From the NCBI GenBank assembly GCA_018268415.1, contig JAFDWO010000094.1, positions 1-49,293 on the forward strand: a stretch of 49,293 nt of DNA. The letters are read 5' to 3'. The notes beneath the pieces are model-generated. The model saw nothing but the letters and a program-made list of their open reading frames with translations. It searched no databases and had not been told where the DNA came from. The DNA comes from Actinomycetota bacterium (lineage in GTDB: Bacteria; Actinomycetota; Thermoleophilia; Solirubrobacterales; 70-9). The first letter of the stretch is position 1, and each line of letters starts with the position of its first letter. A program made the position numbers and the translations under genes. Below are positions 7,743 to 15,947 of this stretch, piece after piece.

Positions 7743-10361
7743 ATGAAGTGGGTCTACGACTTTTCCGAAGGCTCGCGCGACATGCGCGACCTACTCGGGG
7801 GCAAGGGCGCCAACGTCGCCGAGATGACCCGCATCCTGGGGCCCGAGCGCGTCCCCGCGGGCTTCACCATCACCACCGAGGCCTGCGTCGCCTACATGGA
7901 CGCCGCGGAGTTCCCCGCGGGGCTGGACGACGAGGTCGCGGCGGCGCTCGCACGCCTCGAGGAGCAGGCGGGCAAGCGCCTCGGTGACCCCGCCGATCCG
8001 CTCCTGGTCTCGGTCCGCTCCGGCGCCCGCGAGTCGATGCCCGGCATGCTCGACACCGTCCTCAACCTCGGCCTGAACGACGCCTCGGTCGCCGGCCTTG
8101 CCGCCCGCACCGGCAACGAGCGCTTCGCCTGGGACTCCTACCGCCGCTTCGTCCAGATGTTCGGCAACGTGGTGGTGGGGATCGAGGGCAGGCGCTTCGA
8201 GGATCTGATCGCGGCGGAGAAGCGCGAGCGCGGCGTCCGCGACGACACCGAGCTCGGCACCGACAGCCTGCGCGCGCTCACCGCCCGCTTCCAGGAGCTC
8301 TACGACTTCCCGGCCGAGCCCGCCGCGCAGCTGCGCGCCGCGATCGGGGCCGTCTTCGGCTCCTGGACCGGCGAGCGCGCCGTCACCTACCGTCGCATCA
8401 ACCGCATCCCCGACAGCTGGGGAACCGCGGTCAACGTCCAGCAGATGGTCTTCGGCAACAAGGGGGAGACCTCGGGATCCGGGGTCGCGTTCAGTCGCGA
8501 CGAGGTGACCGGGGCGCCGGAGCCCTCCGGCGACTTCCTGCCCAACGCGCAGGGTGAGGACGTCGTCTCGGGCGTGCGCACCCCGCGTGACATTCGTGAG
8601 CTCGCCGACTGGCAGCCGCAGGTCTACACGCAGCTCCTGGAGATCCTGCAGACCCTGGAGCGCCACTACGGCGATATGCAGGACACCGAGTTCACGGTCG
8701 AGGAGGGGCGCCTCTACATGCTGCAGACCCGCAACGCCAAGCGCCCGGCACAGGCCGCGGTGCGCTTCGCCGTCGACGCGGTCGCCGAGGGACTGCTGGA
8801 GCGCGACGCGGCGCTGATGACGATCGACGCCGAGGCGCTCGATGCATTGCTCCACCCGACCTTCGACTCCCAGACCACGTACGAGATCCTCGCCACCGGC
8901 GTGGCGGCCTCGCCCGGCGCCGCCAAGGGCGAGCTGGTCTTCAGCGCCGCGGCGGCGATCGAGGCAGCGGATGGGGGCCGTGCCGTGATCCTCGCCCGTC
9001 CGTTTACCGAGGCCGACGACGTCGCAGGCTTCCACGCCGCCGTGGGCATCCTCACCTCGGAGGGTGGCAAGGCCTCCCACGCGGCCCTGGTCGCGCGCGG
9101 CATGGGCGTGCCCGCGGTCACCGGCGCCGCCTCGCTGGAGATCGACCCCGATGCGGGCGAGATCCGGCGCGGCGGCGAGGTCGTCCTGCGTGCCGGCGAC
9201 AGGGTGTCGCTCGACGGCACCGCCGGGACCGTCACCGGCGACGACGTGCCGCTGGTCGAACCGCAGGTCGGCGAGGCCTTCGAGACGGTCCTCGCCTGGT
9301 CCGACGAAGCGCGCCGGCTCGGCGTCCGCGCGAACGCCGACGCGCCCGAGGACGCGGAGCGCGCCCGTGGGTTCGGTGCCGAAGGGATCGGCCTCTGTCG
9401 CACCGAGCACATGTTCTTCGGCGAGGACCGGCACGAGGCGATCGTCGCGGTGATCCTCGCCGACACCGATGCCGACCGCCAGGCCGGCCTGCGCAGGCTG
9501 CTGCCGCTCCAGCAGGGCGACTTCGAAGCGATCTTCGCGGCGATGGAGGGGCTGCCGGTGACGATCCGGCTGCTCGACCCGCCGCTCCACGAGTTCCTGC
9601 CCTCGCTGGCGGAGATCGAGGAGCGCCTCCGCGAGGCCAAGGCGGCCGGGGGAGCCGACGCCGCGGCGCTCGAACACGACCTGACCCGGGTGCGCACCCT
9701 GCAGGAGGTCAACCCGATGCTCGGCACCCGCGGCGTGCGCCTCGGGATCCTCTTCCCGGCGATCTACGAGATGCAGGTCGAGGCGATCTTTGCCGCCCTT
9801 GCGGCCACCCGCGATCGCGGCCTCGAAGTCAGTGCCGAGATCATGGTGCCGCTGGTCGACTATCGCCGCGAGCTCGAGATCCTGCGCGAGCAGATCGTCG
9901 CGATCGGGGAACGCGTCGGGGTCGAACGGGGTCGCGACTACTCGCTCGGCACGATGATCGAGCTGCCGCGCGCCTGCCTGCGCGCCGACGAGATCGCCGA
10001 GGAGGCCGACTTCTTCTCCTTCGGCACCAACGACCTGACCCAGACCGCCCTCGGCTTCTCCCGGGACGACATCGAGGGCCGCATCCTCGGCCGCTATATC
10101 GACGTCAAGGTCTTCGACCGCTCCCCGTTCGAGACGCTCGACACGCCCGGCGTCGGCCAGCTCGTCCGCATGGGCGCCTGGCTCGGCCGCAAAACCAAAG
10201 AGCACCTCAAGCTGGGCGTGTGCGGCGAGCACGGCGGCGACCCGGATTCGATCGACTTCTTCCACAACAACGGCATCGACTATGTCTCCTGCTCCCCCTA
10301 CCGTGTGCCGGTGGCCCGGGTCGCGGCGGCGCAGGCGGCGATCCGCGCCACAGCGACCTGA
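7743..10361 (+). CDS. ppdK: Pyruvate, phosphate dikinase
   Basis: PPDK interconverts pyruvate + ATP + Pi with phosphoenolpyruvate + AMP + PPi in the cytoplasm, allowing gluconeogenesis from acetate- or pyruvate-derived carbon. At 872 residues it has the normal full length: the N-terminal nucleotide-binding domain begins KWVYDFSEGSRDMRDLLGGKGANVAEM, the central swivelling domain carries the phosphohistidine in GGKASHAALVARGMG (about residues 440-455), and the C-terminal PEP domain ends with LGVCGEHGGDP, whose Cys is the catalytic acid, and YVSCSPYRVPVARVAAAQA. The residue two before the catalytic His is Ala where many PPDKs have Thr (GGMTSHA). AGGAGGGGA lies eight bases before the ATG. Its position near acetyl-CoA-forming catabolic genes fits a gluconeogenic role. 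Confidence 0.95.
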   Translation: MKWVYDFSEGSRDMRDLLGGKGANVAEMTRILGPERVPAGFTITTEACVAYMDAAEFPAGLDDEVAAALARLEEQAGKRLGDPADPLLVSVRSGARESMPGMLDTVLNLGLNDASVAGLAARTGNERFAWDSYRRFVQMFGNVVVGIEGRRFEDLIAAEKRERGVRDDTELGTDSLRALTARFQELYDFPAEPAAQLRAAIGAVFGSWTGERAVTYRRINRIPDSWGTAVNVQQMVFGNKGETSGSGVAFSRDEVTGAPEPSGDFLPNAQGEDVVSGVRTPRDIRELADWQPQVYTQLLEILQTLERHYGDMQDTEFTVEEGRLYMLQTRNAKRPAQAAVRFAVDAVAEGLLERDAALMTIDAEALDALLHPTFDSQTTYEILATGVAASPGAAKGELVFSAAAAIEAADGGRAVILARPFTEADDVAGFHAAVGILTSEGGKASHAALVARGMGVPAVTGAASLEIDPDAGEIRRGGEVVLRAGDRVSLDGTAGTVTGDDVPLVEPQVGEAFETVLAWSDEARRLGVRANADAPEDAERARGFGAEGIGLCRTEHMFFGEDRHEAIVAVILADTDADRQAGLRRLLPLQQGDFEAIFAAMEGLPVTIRLLDPPLHEFLPSLAEIEERLREAKAAGGADAAALEHDLTRVRTLQEVNPMLGTRGVRLGILFPAIYEMQVEAIFAALAATRDRGLEVSAEIMVPLVDYRRELEILREQIVAIGERVGVERGRDYSLGTMIELPRACLRADEIAEEADFFSFGTNDLTQTALGFSRDDIEGRILGRYIDVKVFDRSPFETLDTPGVGQLVRMGAWLGRKTKEHLKLGVCGEHGGDPDSIDFFHNNGIDYVSCSPYRVPVARVAAAQAAIRATAT

Positions 10362-10376
10362 CACCCCCGCGAGGAG

Positions 10377-10434
10377 GGGCTCCGACGCCCGCTGAGTTGA
10401 GGGCGTGATGGCGCCTCCAACTCAGCGAGCGACC
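10377..10434. repeat. Palindromic intergenic repeat, copy 1
   Basis: A 58-bp segment after ppdK forms a stem from CGCTGAGTTG and CAACTCAGCG enclosing GGCG-ATGG-CGCC-like inner pairs. A second copy of the same length with about five differences lies at 31361-31418, also right after a plus-strand gene. It is a REP-like element and could serve as terminator for ppdK. Confidence 0.6.
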
Positions 10435-10472
10435 CGACCGAGCCGGCCCTTGGTCACGAGACCCGGTCCGCC

Positions 10473-11381
10473 TCAATCGATCACGACGGCGTCGGTCGGT
10501 GGCTGGGGCCAGCTGACCTCGCTCATCAGCTCCAGGAACGCGGTGGCGGGCGGGGAGAGCTTGCCGCGGCCGTAGACCGCCAGCTCTCTGCCGACCGCGG
10601 GCAGGCAGGGAAGCATGCGCCCGCGGAGGTCGGCGGGCACCACGTTCGCCGGGACCAAGGTCGGCCCGACGCCGGCGGCGGCGAGGCGGGTGGCCGTCTC
10701 CACCTGGGAGGTGTAGACGGCGGGCCGGGGGGTGAACGGGTCCCTGGCGGTCAGGCAGGCGCCCGCGATGAGGTCCGACATCCCGTTCTCCGGGTCGAAC
10801 ATCACCCAGTCGCGCTCGCGCAGGGCGTCGAGTCGGATCGCTGCTCCGCTCGCCTCGGCATCGTCGGGGGAGAGGATCACCACGAGCTCCTCCCAGCCGA
10901 GTCGGTGCACGGGGCCGCGCCAGCCCGGCGGCGGCGGCCCGATGCCCAGGTCGGCGCCGCCGTCGCCGACCGAGTCCTCGGCGAGGCGACGGTGGGTGAA
11001 CTCGTGCAGGCGTACCGGCGCCGCCGGGAAGCGCTGTCGCCAGGTGTGGACGAGGTCAGGGAGGATGCCGGCGGCGATCGAGCGCACCGTCGCGATCTCC
11101 AGGCCGCCGCCGTTGCCCTCGAGCGCCGCCCGCGCCGCCCGGACCGCGCGCCGGGAGGCGTCGATCACGTCGCGCGCGTGCGGGAGGAACTCCCGGCCCG
11201 CCGGCGTCAGGCGGACGCCTTCGGGCAGCCGTTCGCAGAGCTCGCCCCCGAGCTGGGCCTCGAGCACCTTGACCTGCTGGGAGAGCGAGGGCTGGGAGAC
11301 GTGCATCCGACGCGCCGCCCGCCCGAAGGAGCCCTCCTCGACGGCGGCCAGCCAATATTCCATCTGACGGATCGTCGGCAT
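10473..11381 (-). CDS. LysR-family transcriptional regulator
   Basis: A 302-residue LTTR. The winged HTH is at residues 1-60 (MEYWLAAVEEGSFGRAARRMHVSQPSLSQQVKVLEAQLG, split here only by text), followed by the linker helix and a two-subdomain effector-binding region (LEIATVRSIAAGILPDLV). It is transcribed away from the fumarylacetoacetate-hydrolase-family gene at 11481, the standard arrangement for an LTTR and its target, and a T-N11-A dyad lies between them. The effector is probably the substrate or product of that pathway; no identity can be given. Confidence 0.9.
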   Translation of the reverse strand: MPTIRQMEYWLAAVEEGSFGRAARRMHVSQPSLSQQVKVLEAQLGGELCERLPEGVRLTPAGREFLPHARDVIDASRRAVRAARAALEGNGGGLEIATVRSIAAGILPDLVHTWRQRFPAAPVRLHEFTHRRLAEDSVGDGGADLGIGPPPPGWRGPVHRLGWEELVVILSPDDAEASGAAIRLDALRERDWVMFDPENGMSDLIAGACLTARDPFTPRPAVYTSQVETATRLAAAGVGPTLVPANVVPADLRGRMLPCLPAVGRELAVYGRGKLSPPATAFLELMSEVSWPQPPTDAVVID

Positions 11382-11407
11382 CGCGCCCGCTCACCCGCCT
11401 CGCCGCG

Positions 11408-11422
11408 ATAGCCGAAAGCTAT
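11408..11422. promoter_or_regulatory. LysR box (T-N11-A dyad)
   Basis: ATAGC-CGAAA-GCTAT is a perfect 5-bp dyad with a 5-base spacer and places T11409 and A11421 as a T-N11-A motif. It lies 27 bases from the LysR start and about 60 bases before the divergent FAH-family gene, the usual place for an autoregulatory and activating LTTR site. Confidence 0.6.
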
Positions 11423-11480
11423 GGCAGGCCCTGGGGAATCCACTTGGACAAACCCGCTCGCCGCCACGAAAATGTCCGCC

Positions 11481-12338
11481 ATGCGCTTCGCCCACCTCGC
11501 CGACTCCGATGCCCCGCTGGCGGCGATCGACGGGGCGGCGATCGCACCGCTCGCCGCGGCAGCCGGCTTCGCCACGCTCGACGACCTGATCGCGGCGGGG
11601 CCCGAGTCGTGGTCGGCCGCCGCCGAGGCGGCCCGCGCCGCGCTCGCGGCGGATCCGCAGCCGCTCGCCGATGCGCGCCTCGCGGCGCCGCTCCGGGCGC
11701 CCTCGAAGATCGTCGCGATCGGCCTCAACTACATGGATCACATTCGCGAGACCGGCCTCGCCGAGCCGCAGTCGCCGCTCGTCTTCGCCAAGTTCCTGAA
11801 CTCGCTGGCCGGGCCCGGGGACGAGATCTGGTGGCCCGACGGCCTCACCGAGAAGGTCGACTGGGAGGTCGAGCTGGCCGCGGTGATCGGGCGGCGGATG
11901 CGTGACGTCGCCCCCGCCGACGCCCTCGACGGCATCTTCGGCTACACCGTCGGCAACGACATCAGCGCCCGCGACCTGCAGTTCGGCGACGAGCAGTGGG
12001 TGCGGGGCAAGAGCCTCGATTCCTTCTGCCCGCTGGGGCCCGCCGTGGTCACGGCAGAGGAGTTCGGCGACCCGCAGGACAAGGCCCTGTCCCTGCGCGT
12101 CAACGGGCAGGACAAGCAGGTCTCCAACACCGGGGAGATGATCTTCGGGACCGCGGAGATCGTCAGCTTCCTGTCTCATAACTTCACCCTCGAGCCCGGA
12201 GACGTGATCCTCACCGGGACCCCGTGGGGCTGCGGCGGCTTCTCCGAGCCGCCCGAGTTCCTCGCCGCCGGCGACGTCGTCGAGGCCGAGGTCGAGGGAA
12301 TCGGCGTGCTGCGCAACCCGGTCTCCGGCCCCCGCTAG
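11481..12338 (+). CDS. Fumarylacetoacetate hydrolase-family protein
   Basis: A cytoplasmic protein of 285 residues from the FAH/2-keto-4-pentenoate hydratase superfamily, whose members hydrolyse or decarboxylate 1,3-diketo acids, or hydrate 2-oxo acids, using a divalent metal. Landmarks are GLNYMDHIRETG, the metal ligands in DWEVELAAVIG, and YTVGNDISARDLQ, followed by MIFGTAEIVSFLS and ILTGTPWGCG. The frame is open from 11421, but that start overlaps the LysR box; ATG 11481 (or ATG 11472) gives the usual N-terminus. No clear ribosome-binding site precedes either. It ends convergently with the dehydrogenase gene, overlapping by four bases. The exact reaction is not determinable. Confidence 0.82.
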   Translation: MRFAHLADSDAPLAAIDGAAIAPLAAAAGFATLDDLIAAGPESWSAAAEAARAALAADPQPLADARLAAPLRAPSKIVAIGLNYMDHIRETGLAEPQSPLVFAKFLNSLAGPGDEIWWPDGLTEKVDWEVELAAVIGRRMRDVAPADALDGIFGYTVGNDISARDLQFGDEQWVRGKSLDSFCPLGPAVVTAEEFGDPQDKALSLRVNGQDKQVSNTGEMIFGTAEIVSFLSHNFTLEPGDVILTGTPWGCGGFSEPPEFLAAGDVVEAEVEGIGVLRNPVSGPR

Positions 12339-13234
12339 TCCGCGGCCCGCTCGATCGCCGCGAAGTAGGCGGCACCCATGTCCTCGTCCTCGTGGCCGAG
12401 CTCCACGCCGCGCCGCATCAGCTCGGCGGCGGCGCCGACCACCCGGCCGCGCAGTCCCGCTTCGCGGGAGGCCTCGGTGACCAGGCGCGCGTCCTTGGCC
12501 CCGTTGGCGAGCCGCATCGCGGGCGGATAGTCGTCGCTCAGCATCATCCGCCCCTTGGTCTGGGCATAGCCGTTGTCGAGCGCGGTGCCGGCGATGCCTT
12601 CGAGGAAGCCCATCCCGTCGAGGCCGAAGGTCTTCGCCAGCGCCATCGCCTCGGCGGTGGCGGCGACCGTGGTCATGATCCAGCCGTTGGTGACCATCTT
12701 CATGCGGCTGCCGTTGCCGGCCTTGCCGAGCCGCACGACCCGGCGCGAGATCGCCTCGAAGAGCGGGGTGGCGCGGTCGATCGCGGCTTCCTCACCTGAG
12801 GCAAGCATGATCAGTTGGGCTTCTTCGGCCGGGAGCTTCGAGCCGAGCAGGGGGGAGTCGACGATCGTCGCGCCGTGCGCGGCGGCGAGGGCGACCAGGC
12901 GGTCGGCGCCGGCGACCCCGACCGTGCTGCACTGGACCCAGATCGCATCCGGGCCGAGCGCCGCGAGGAAGCCGTCGACGCCGGTGGCGAAGGATTCGAT
13001 CGCGGCGGCGTCGGGGACCACGGTGACGACCAGGTCGGCACCGGCGGTGGCCGCGGCCGCGGTGGGGTAGGGCTCGACGCCGTCGTCGGCGAGGCGCTCG
13101 GCGTCACCGAGCGGCACGCTCCAGCCGCGCACCCGCAGCCCCGCCTTGGTCGCGTTCCGCGCCATCGCGGCGCCCATGATGCCGGTGCCGAGGAAGGCGA
13201 CGACCGGCCCCTCCCGTGTCTCCGCGGCGCTCAT
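12335..13234 (-). CDS. NAD(P)-dependent beta-hydroxyacid dehydrogenase (3-hydroxyisobutyrate dehydrogenase family)
   Basis: A 299-residue oxidoreductase with the N-terminal Rossmann motif VAFLGTGIMGAAMARNATKAG, the substrate-loop region WVQCSTVGVAGADRL (family DxSxxxP region, here altered), and the catalytic lysine in GNGSRMKMVTNGW. Enzymes of this family oxidise 3-hydroxyisobutyrate, tartronate semialdehyde, 6-phosphogluconate or related beta-hydroxyacids. The ATG overlaps the SDR stop (ATGA), so it is the last gene of the leftward operon starting at 20762. The longer open frame upstream is only the SDR gene in another frame. The substrate is presumably an intermediate of the imported compound. 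Confidence 0.87.
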   Translation of the reverse strand: MSAAETREGPVVAFLGTGIMGAAMARNATKAGLRVRGWSVPLGDAERLADDGVEPYPTAAAATAGADLVVTVVPDAAAIESFATGVDGFLAALGPDAIWVQCSTVGVAGADRLVALAAAHGATIVDSPLLGSKLPAEEAQLIMLASGEEAAIDRATPLFEAISRRVVRLGKAGNGSRMKMVTNGWIMTTVAATAEAMALAKTFGLDGMGFLEGIAGTALDNGYAQTKGRMMLSDDYPPAMRLANGAKDARLVTEASREAGLRGRVVGAAAELMRRGVELGHEDEDMGAAYFAAIERAAD

Positions 13235-13992
13235 CGGGCCGTGTACCCGCCGTCGACGAGCAGGCCGTGCCCGGTGACGAAGGAAGCGTCGTCGGAGGCG
13301 AGGAAGAGCGCCGCCCTGGCCTGGTCTTCGGGTGTGCCCAGGCGCCCCAGCGGGTGCGCGTCGACCAGCCATTTCTCGGTCCCGGCCGCGTCCCCGGTCG
13401 ACTCGAACCATTCCTGCAGGAACTCGGTCTCCGTCCCACCCGGGCACAGCGAGTTGACCCGCACGCCGTCCCCGGCCAACTCGAGCGCCGCCGATTTGGC
13501 GAAGTTGATCGCCGCGGCTTTCGTGACCGCGTATCCGGCCGAGCCGCCGGCGCCGACGTGGCCGAAGGTCGAGCCCAGGGTGATGATCGCGGCGTGGTCG
13601 GACTCGCGCAGCAGCGGGATCGCGTGCTTGGTCAGCAGGAACATGCCGGTGACGTTGACGTTCATCAGCTCCTGCCAGGCCGCCAGCTCCATCGACTCGA
13701 TCGGCGCCGCCGGCGCGATCCCCGCGCAGGTGACGAGGACGTCGAGGCCGTCGTAGATCTCCTTCGTCGCCGTCATCAGGTTCTTCACCGCCTCCTCGTC
13801 GGTGACGTCGGCCTGCACGAAGCGGACCTCGTGCCCGCGCTCGCGCAGGTCGCCCTCGATCGTCCGCCCGAGCTCCTCGCGTCGCGCGCAGAAGACGACC
13901 CGCGCACCCTCGGCGGCGAAGAGGCGGACGATCGCCTCGCCGATCCCGCGGCTGGCCCCGGCCACCAGCGCCACGCGCCCCTCGAGCCTCAC
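13231..13992 (-). CDS. SDR-family oxidoreductase 1
   Basis: A 253-residue classical short-chain dehydrogenase. The cofactor motif reads AGASRGIG near the N-terminus (Ala for the usual first Thr), the NNAG position is TCAG, and the catalytic Ser, Tyr and Lys are in ITLGSTFGHVG and GYAVTKAAA. The end (GHGLLVDGGYTAR) matches the family. GTG 13992 is used because it overlaps the upstream M24 stop (GTGA) and starts the VRLEGRVALV strand directly; the 35 codons further upstream read another gene's sequence. It probably oxidises a hydroxyl of a pathway intermediate with NAD(P). Confidence 0.88.
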   Translation of the reverse strand: MRLEGRVALVAGASRGIGEAIVRLFAAEGARVVFCARREELGRTIEGDLRERGHEVRFVQADVTDEEAVKNLMTATKEIYDGLDVLVTCAGIAPAAPIESMELAAWQELMNVNVTGMFLLTKHAIPLLRESDHAAIITLGSTFGHVGAGGSAGYAVTKAAAINFAKSAALELAGDGVRVNSLCPGGTETEFLQEWFESTGDAAGTEKWLVDAHPLGRLGTPEDQARAALFLASDDASFVTGHGLLVDGGYTAR

Positions 13993-15149
13993 GCGACCAG
14001 CTCCCGGGGGGAGTGGGTGAGGGACTCGCTGCCGTCGTCGGTCACCAGGAGCACGTCCTCGATCCGCGTCCCGACCGTCCCCGGAATGCCCAGGCACGGC
14101 TCGATCGTGATCACCTCTCCCGCCTGCAGGGGACTGCGGTCGTTCCAGAAATCGGGGATGTCGTGGATGTCCAGCCCGGTGGCGTGGCCCAGCAGTGGGC
14201 TGAGGATGTCGGCGACGCCCTCCTGCGCGGCGACGGCCTTGCAGACATCGTTCAGCTCACCGGTCGAGATCCCGGCTCGGATCTGCTTGATCACCTCGCG
14301 GTTCATCAGCAGCGTCGCGTCGTAATAGTGCTTCAGCTTCGGATCGAGGTCGGACTCGTCGCCGGCCAGTCGCATTCGGGCGATGTCGCCGCAATAGCCG
14401 TCGTAGCGCGGCAGCACGTCGAAGACCATCCAGTCTCCGGCCGCGAGCCTCTTGTCCCGGCTCGGTAGGCAGACGCCGGTGCCGAAGCTCTGGGTCGCGC
14501 CGATGATCGGGTTGCCGCCGGATTCGATGTCGCCCATTTCCAGCGCGACGATTTCCGCGGCCAGCGCGCACTCGTACTCGGTGGCGCCGGGGCGGACCGC
14601 TTCCATGCCGGCGATCGCGGCGGCGTCGGCGATCTCCTCGGCCTTGCGCAGGCGCTCGATCTCGTACGGGCTCTTGACCCGTCGAACCTCCGAGATCAGC
14701 CGCGTTTCGAGCAGCTCTGCCGCCGGCGCCGCCTCCTTCATCGCCAGGTAGTGGACGACCGGGAAGAGGTGCCAGTTGTCGATTCCCACCCGTTCGTAGC
14801 CGCGCTCGGCGATCACCCGGCCGAGGTCGGCGCCGAGCTGCATGGTCGAGCCGGCGTCGGGCCAGGGCGAGACCTCCGCCACCCGCGGCGCGTCCCAGCT
14901 CTGGTCGGAGCGCAGCAGCGGCTCGCCGTCGACCGGGATCAGCGCCGCGCAGGAGCCGAACATCGCGTAATCGTCCCCGCTGACCTGCTGCCAACCCGCG
15001 AACCGCGTGTAGTACCCGGTCAGCCAGCGCACGTTCGCCTGCGTCTTGCAGGTGGAGAACGCGAGGATGGCGTCGAAGCCGGCGTCGGCAGCCGCCTTGC
15101 GCAGCTTCGCGAGGCGGGCGTCGAGCTCGTCTTTGGGGATCGTTGACAT
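13989..15149 (-). CDS. M24-family metallohydrolase 2 (creatinase/prolidase fold)
   Basis: A 386-residue M24 protein with all five metal ligands: Asp in MVFDVLPRY, Asp in YCGDIARM, His in LLGHATGLDIHD, Glu in ITIEPCLG and Glu in TRIEDVLLV. The N-terminal creatinase-like domain spans about residues 8-150 (DARLAKLRKAAADAGFDAILAF). The ATG directly abuts the regulator's stop (TAGATG), and GGAGGAG within the regulator's last codons is its ribosome-binding site. It is the second of three M24 proteins in this island, each tied to a CUT2 importer operon or its divergent partner. Prolidase, creatinase or a lyase activity cannot be told apart by eye. Confidence 0.82.
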   Translation of the reverse strand: MSTIPKDELDARLAKLRKAAADAGFDAILAFSTCKTQANVRWLTGYYTRFAGWQQVSGDDYAMFGSCAALIPVDGEPLLRSDQSWDAPRVAEVSPWPDAGSTMQLGADLGRVIAERGYERVGIDNWHLFPVVHYLAMKEAAPAAELLETRLISEVRRVKSPYEIERLRKAEEIADAAAIAGMEAVRPGATEYECALAAEIVALEMGDIESGGNPIIGATQSFGTGVCLPSRDKRLAAGDWMVFDVLPRYDGYCGDIARMRLAGDESDLDPKLKHYYDATLLMNREVIKQIRAGISTGELNDVCKAVAAQEGVADILSPLLGHATGLDIHDIPDFWNDRSPLQAGEVITIEPCLGIPGTVGTRIEDVLLVTDDGSESLTHSPRELVA

Positions 15150-15947
15150 CTACTCCTCCTTGTCGGGTGGGGCCGGCTCGGCTGCGGCCGGCGTCGTGTC
15201 GTCGGCCTCCGCCGCGGTGATCGGGCCGACCGTGGGGCCGACGGCGTCGCGCAGGATCACGGTGACCGCGCGCGAGCGCTCGCCGGTCGGGTTGACGTAG
15301 CGATGGGGCAGGGAGGAGGGGAAGAGCATGCTGTCTCCCGCCTCCAGGGCGTAGGTCTCGAAGCCGATGTGGATCTCGAACCGCCCCTCGAGGACCATCA
15401 GCATCTCGATCCCCGGGTGGCGGTAGAGCTCGTCGTCGGACTCCGCGTGTGGCGCATAGTCGAGCTCGAGGAACTCGACGTCCTCCAGCGAGCGCGGGGT
15501 GAGGCGTTCCCAGGTGACGCCGCCGCGGATCGGCACGCTGGCGCGCTGGTCGTGGCGCACCACGTACATGCTCTCGCGGGCCGACCCGGGCGGCACCTCG
15601 ACCAACTCGCGGCCGGCGCTCGACTGGCCCGCCGTCGCCGCGTGGGCCTCGACCACCGGTGAGATCGGCGGCCTCTCCCGCGGCTGGTCGGGCTCCTTCG
15701 GCTCGGGCTGGGCAAGGAAGGCGTCCACGGTGACGCCGAGTGCCGCCGCCAGGGCGAAGAGGGTCCCCACCGAGGGCAGCGTCTGGCCGCGCTCGATCTG
15801 GCTGATCATGCTCGGTGACACGCCGACCCGGCGCCCCAGCTCCGACATCGACATCGAACGTTCCCGGCGCCGCTCGGTCATCGCGTGGCGGATCGCCTCG
15901 ATCTGGCGCTCGGCGAGCGCGTTGAAGTCGTTCGGCTCGGCGCTCAT
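15150..15947 (-). CDS. XRE-family regulator with C-terminal cupin domain
   Basis: A 265-residue transcription factor. Residues about 20-75 form an XRE helix-turn-helix (MSMSELGRRVGVSPSMISQIERG), a Pro/Glu-rich linker follows, and the last third is a small cupin barrel (HPGIEMLMVLEGRFEIH and LPHRYVNPTGERSRA) likely to bind the small-molecule effector. ATG 15947 overlaps the permease stop (ATGA), so the regulator is embedded within the leftward operon and made together with the transporter it probably controls. Candidate operators are the CAAG/CTTG half-sites at 20876-20899. Confidence 0.88.
   Translation of the reverse strand: MSAEPNDFNALAERQIEAIRHAMTERRRERSMSMSELGRRVGVSPSMISQIERGQTLPSVGTLFALAAALGVTVDAFLAQPEPKEPDQPRERPPISPVVEAHAATAGQSSAGRELVEVPPGSARESMYVVRHDQRASVPIRGGVTWERLTPRSLEDVEFLELDYAPHAESDDELYRHPGIEMLMVLEGRFEIHIGFETYALEAGDSMLFPSSLPHRYVNPTGERSRAVTVILRDAVGPTVGPITAAEADDTTPAAAEPAPPDKEE

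Noticed and set aside
7791..10364. 857-codon open frame on the minus strand opposite ppdK
   Set aside because: It is the complementary shadow of a clear PPDK gene; the translation is Asp/Arg/Gly-rich without any domain.
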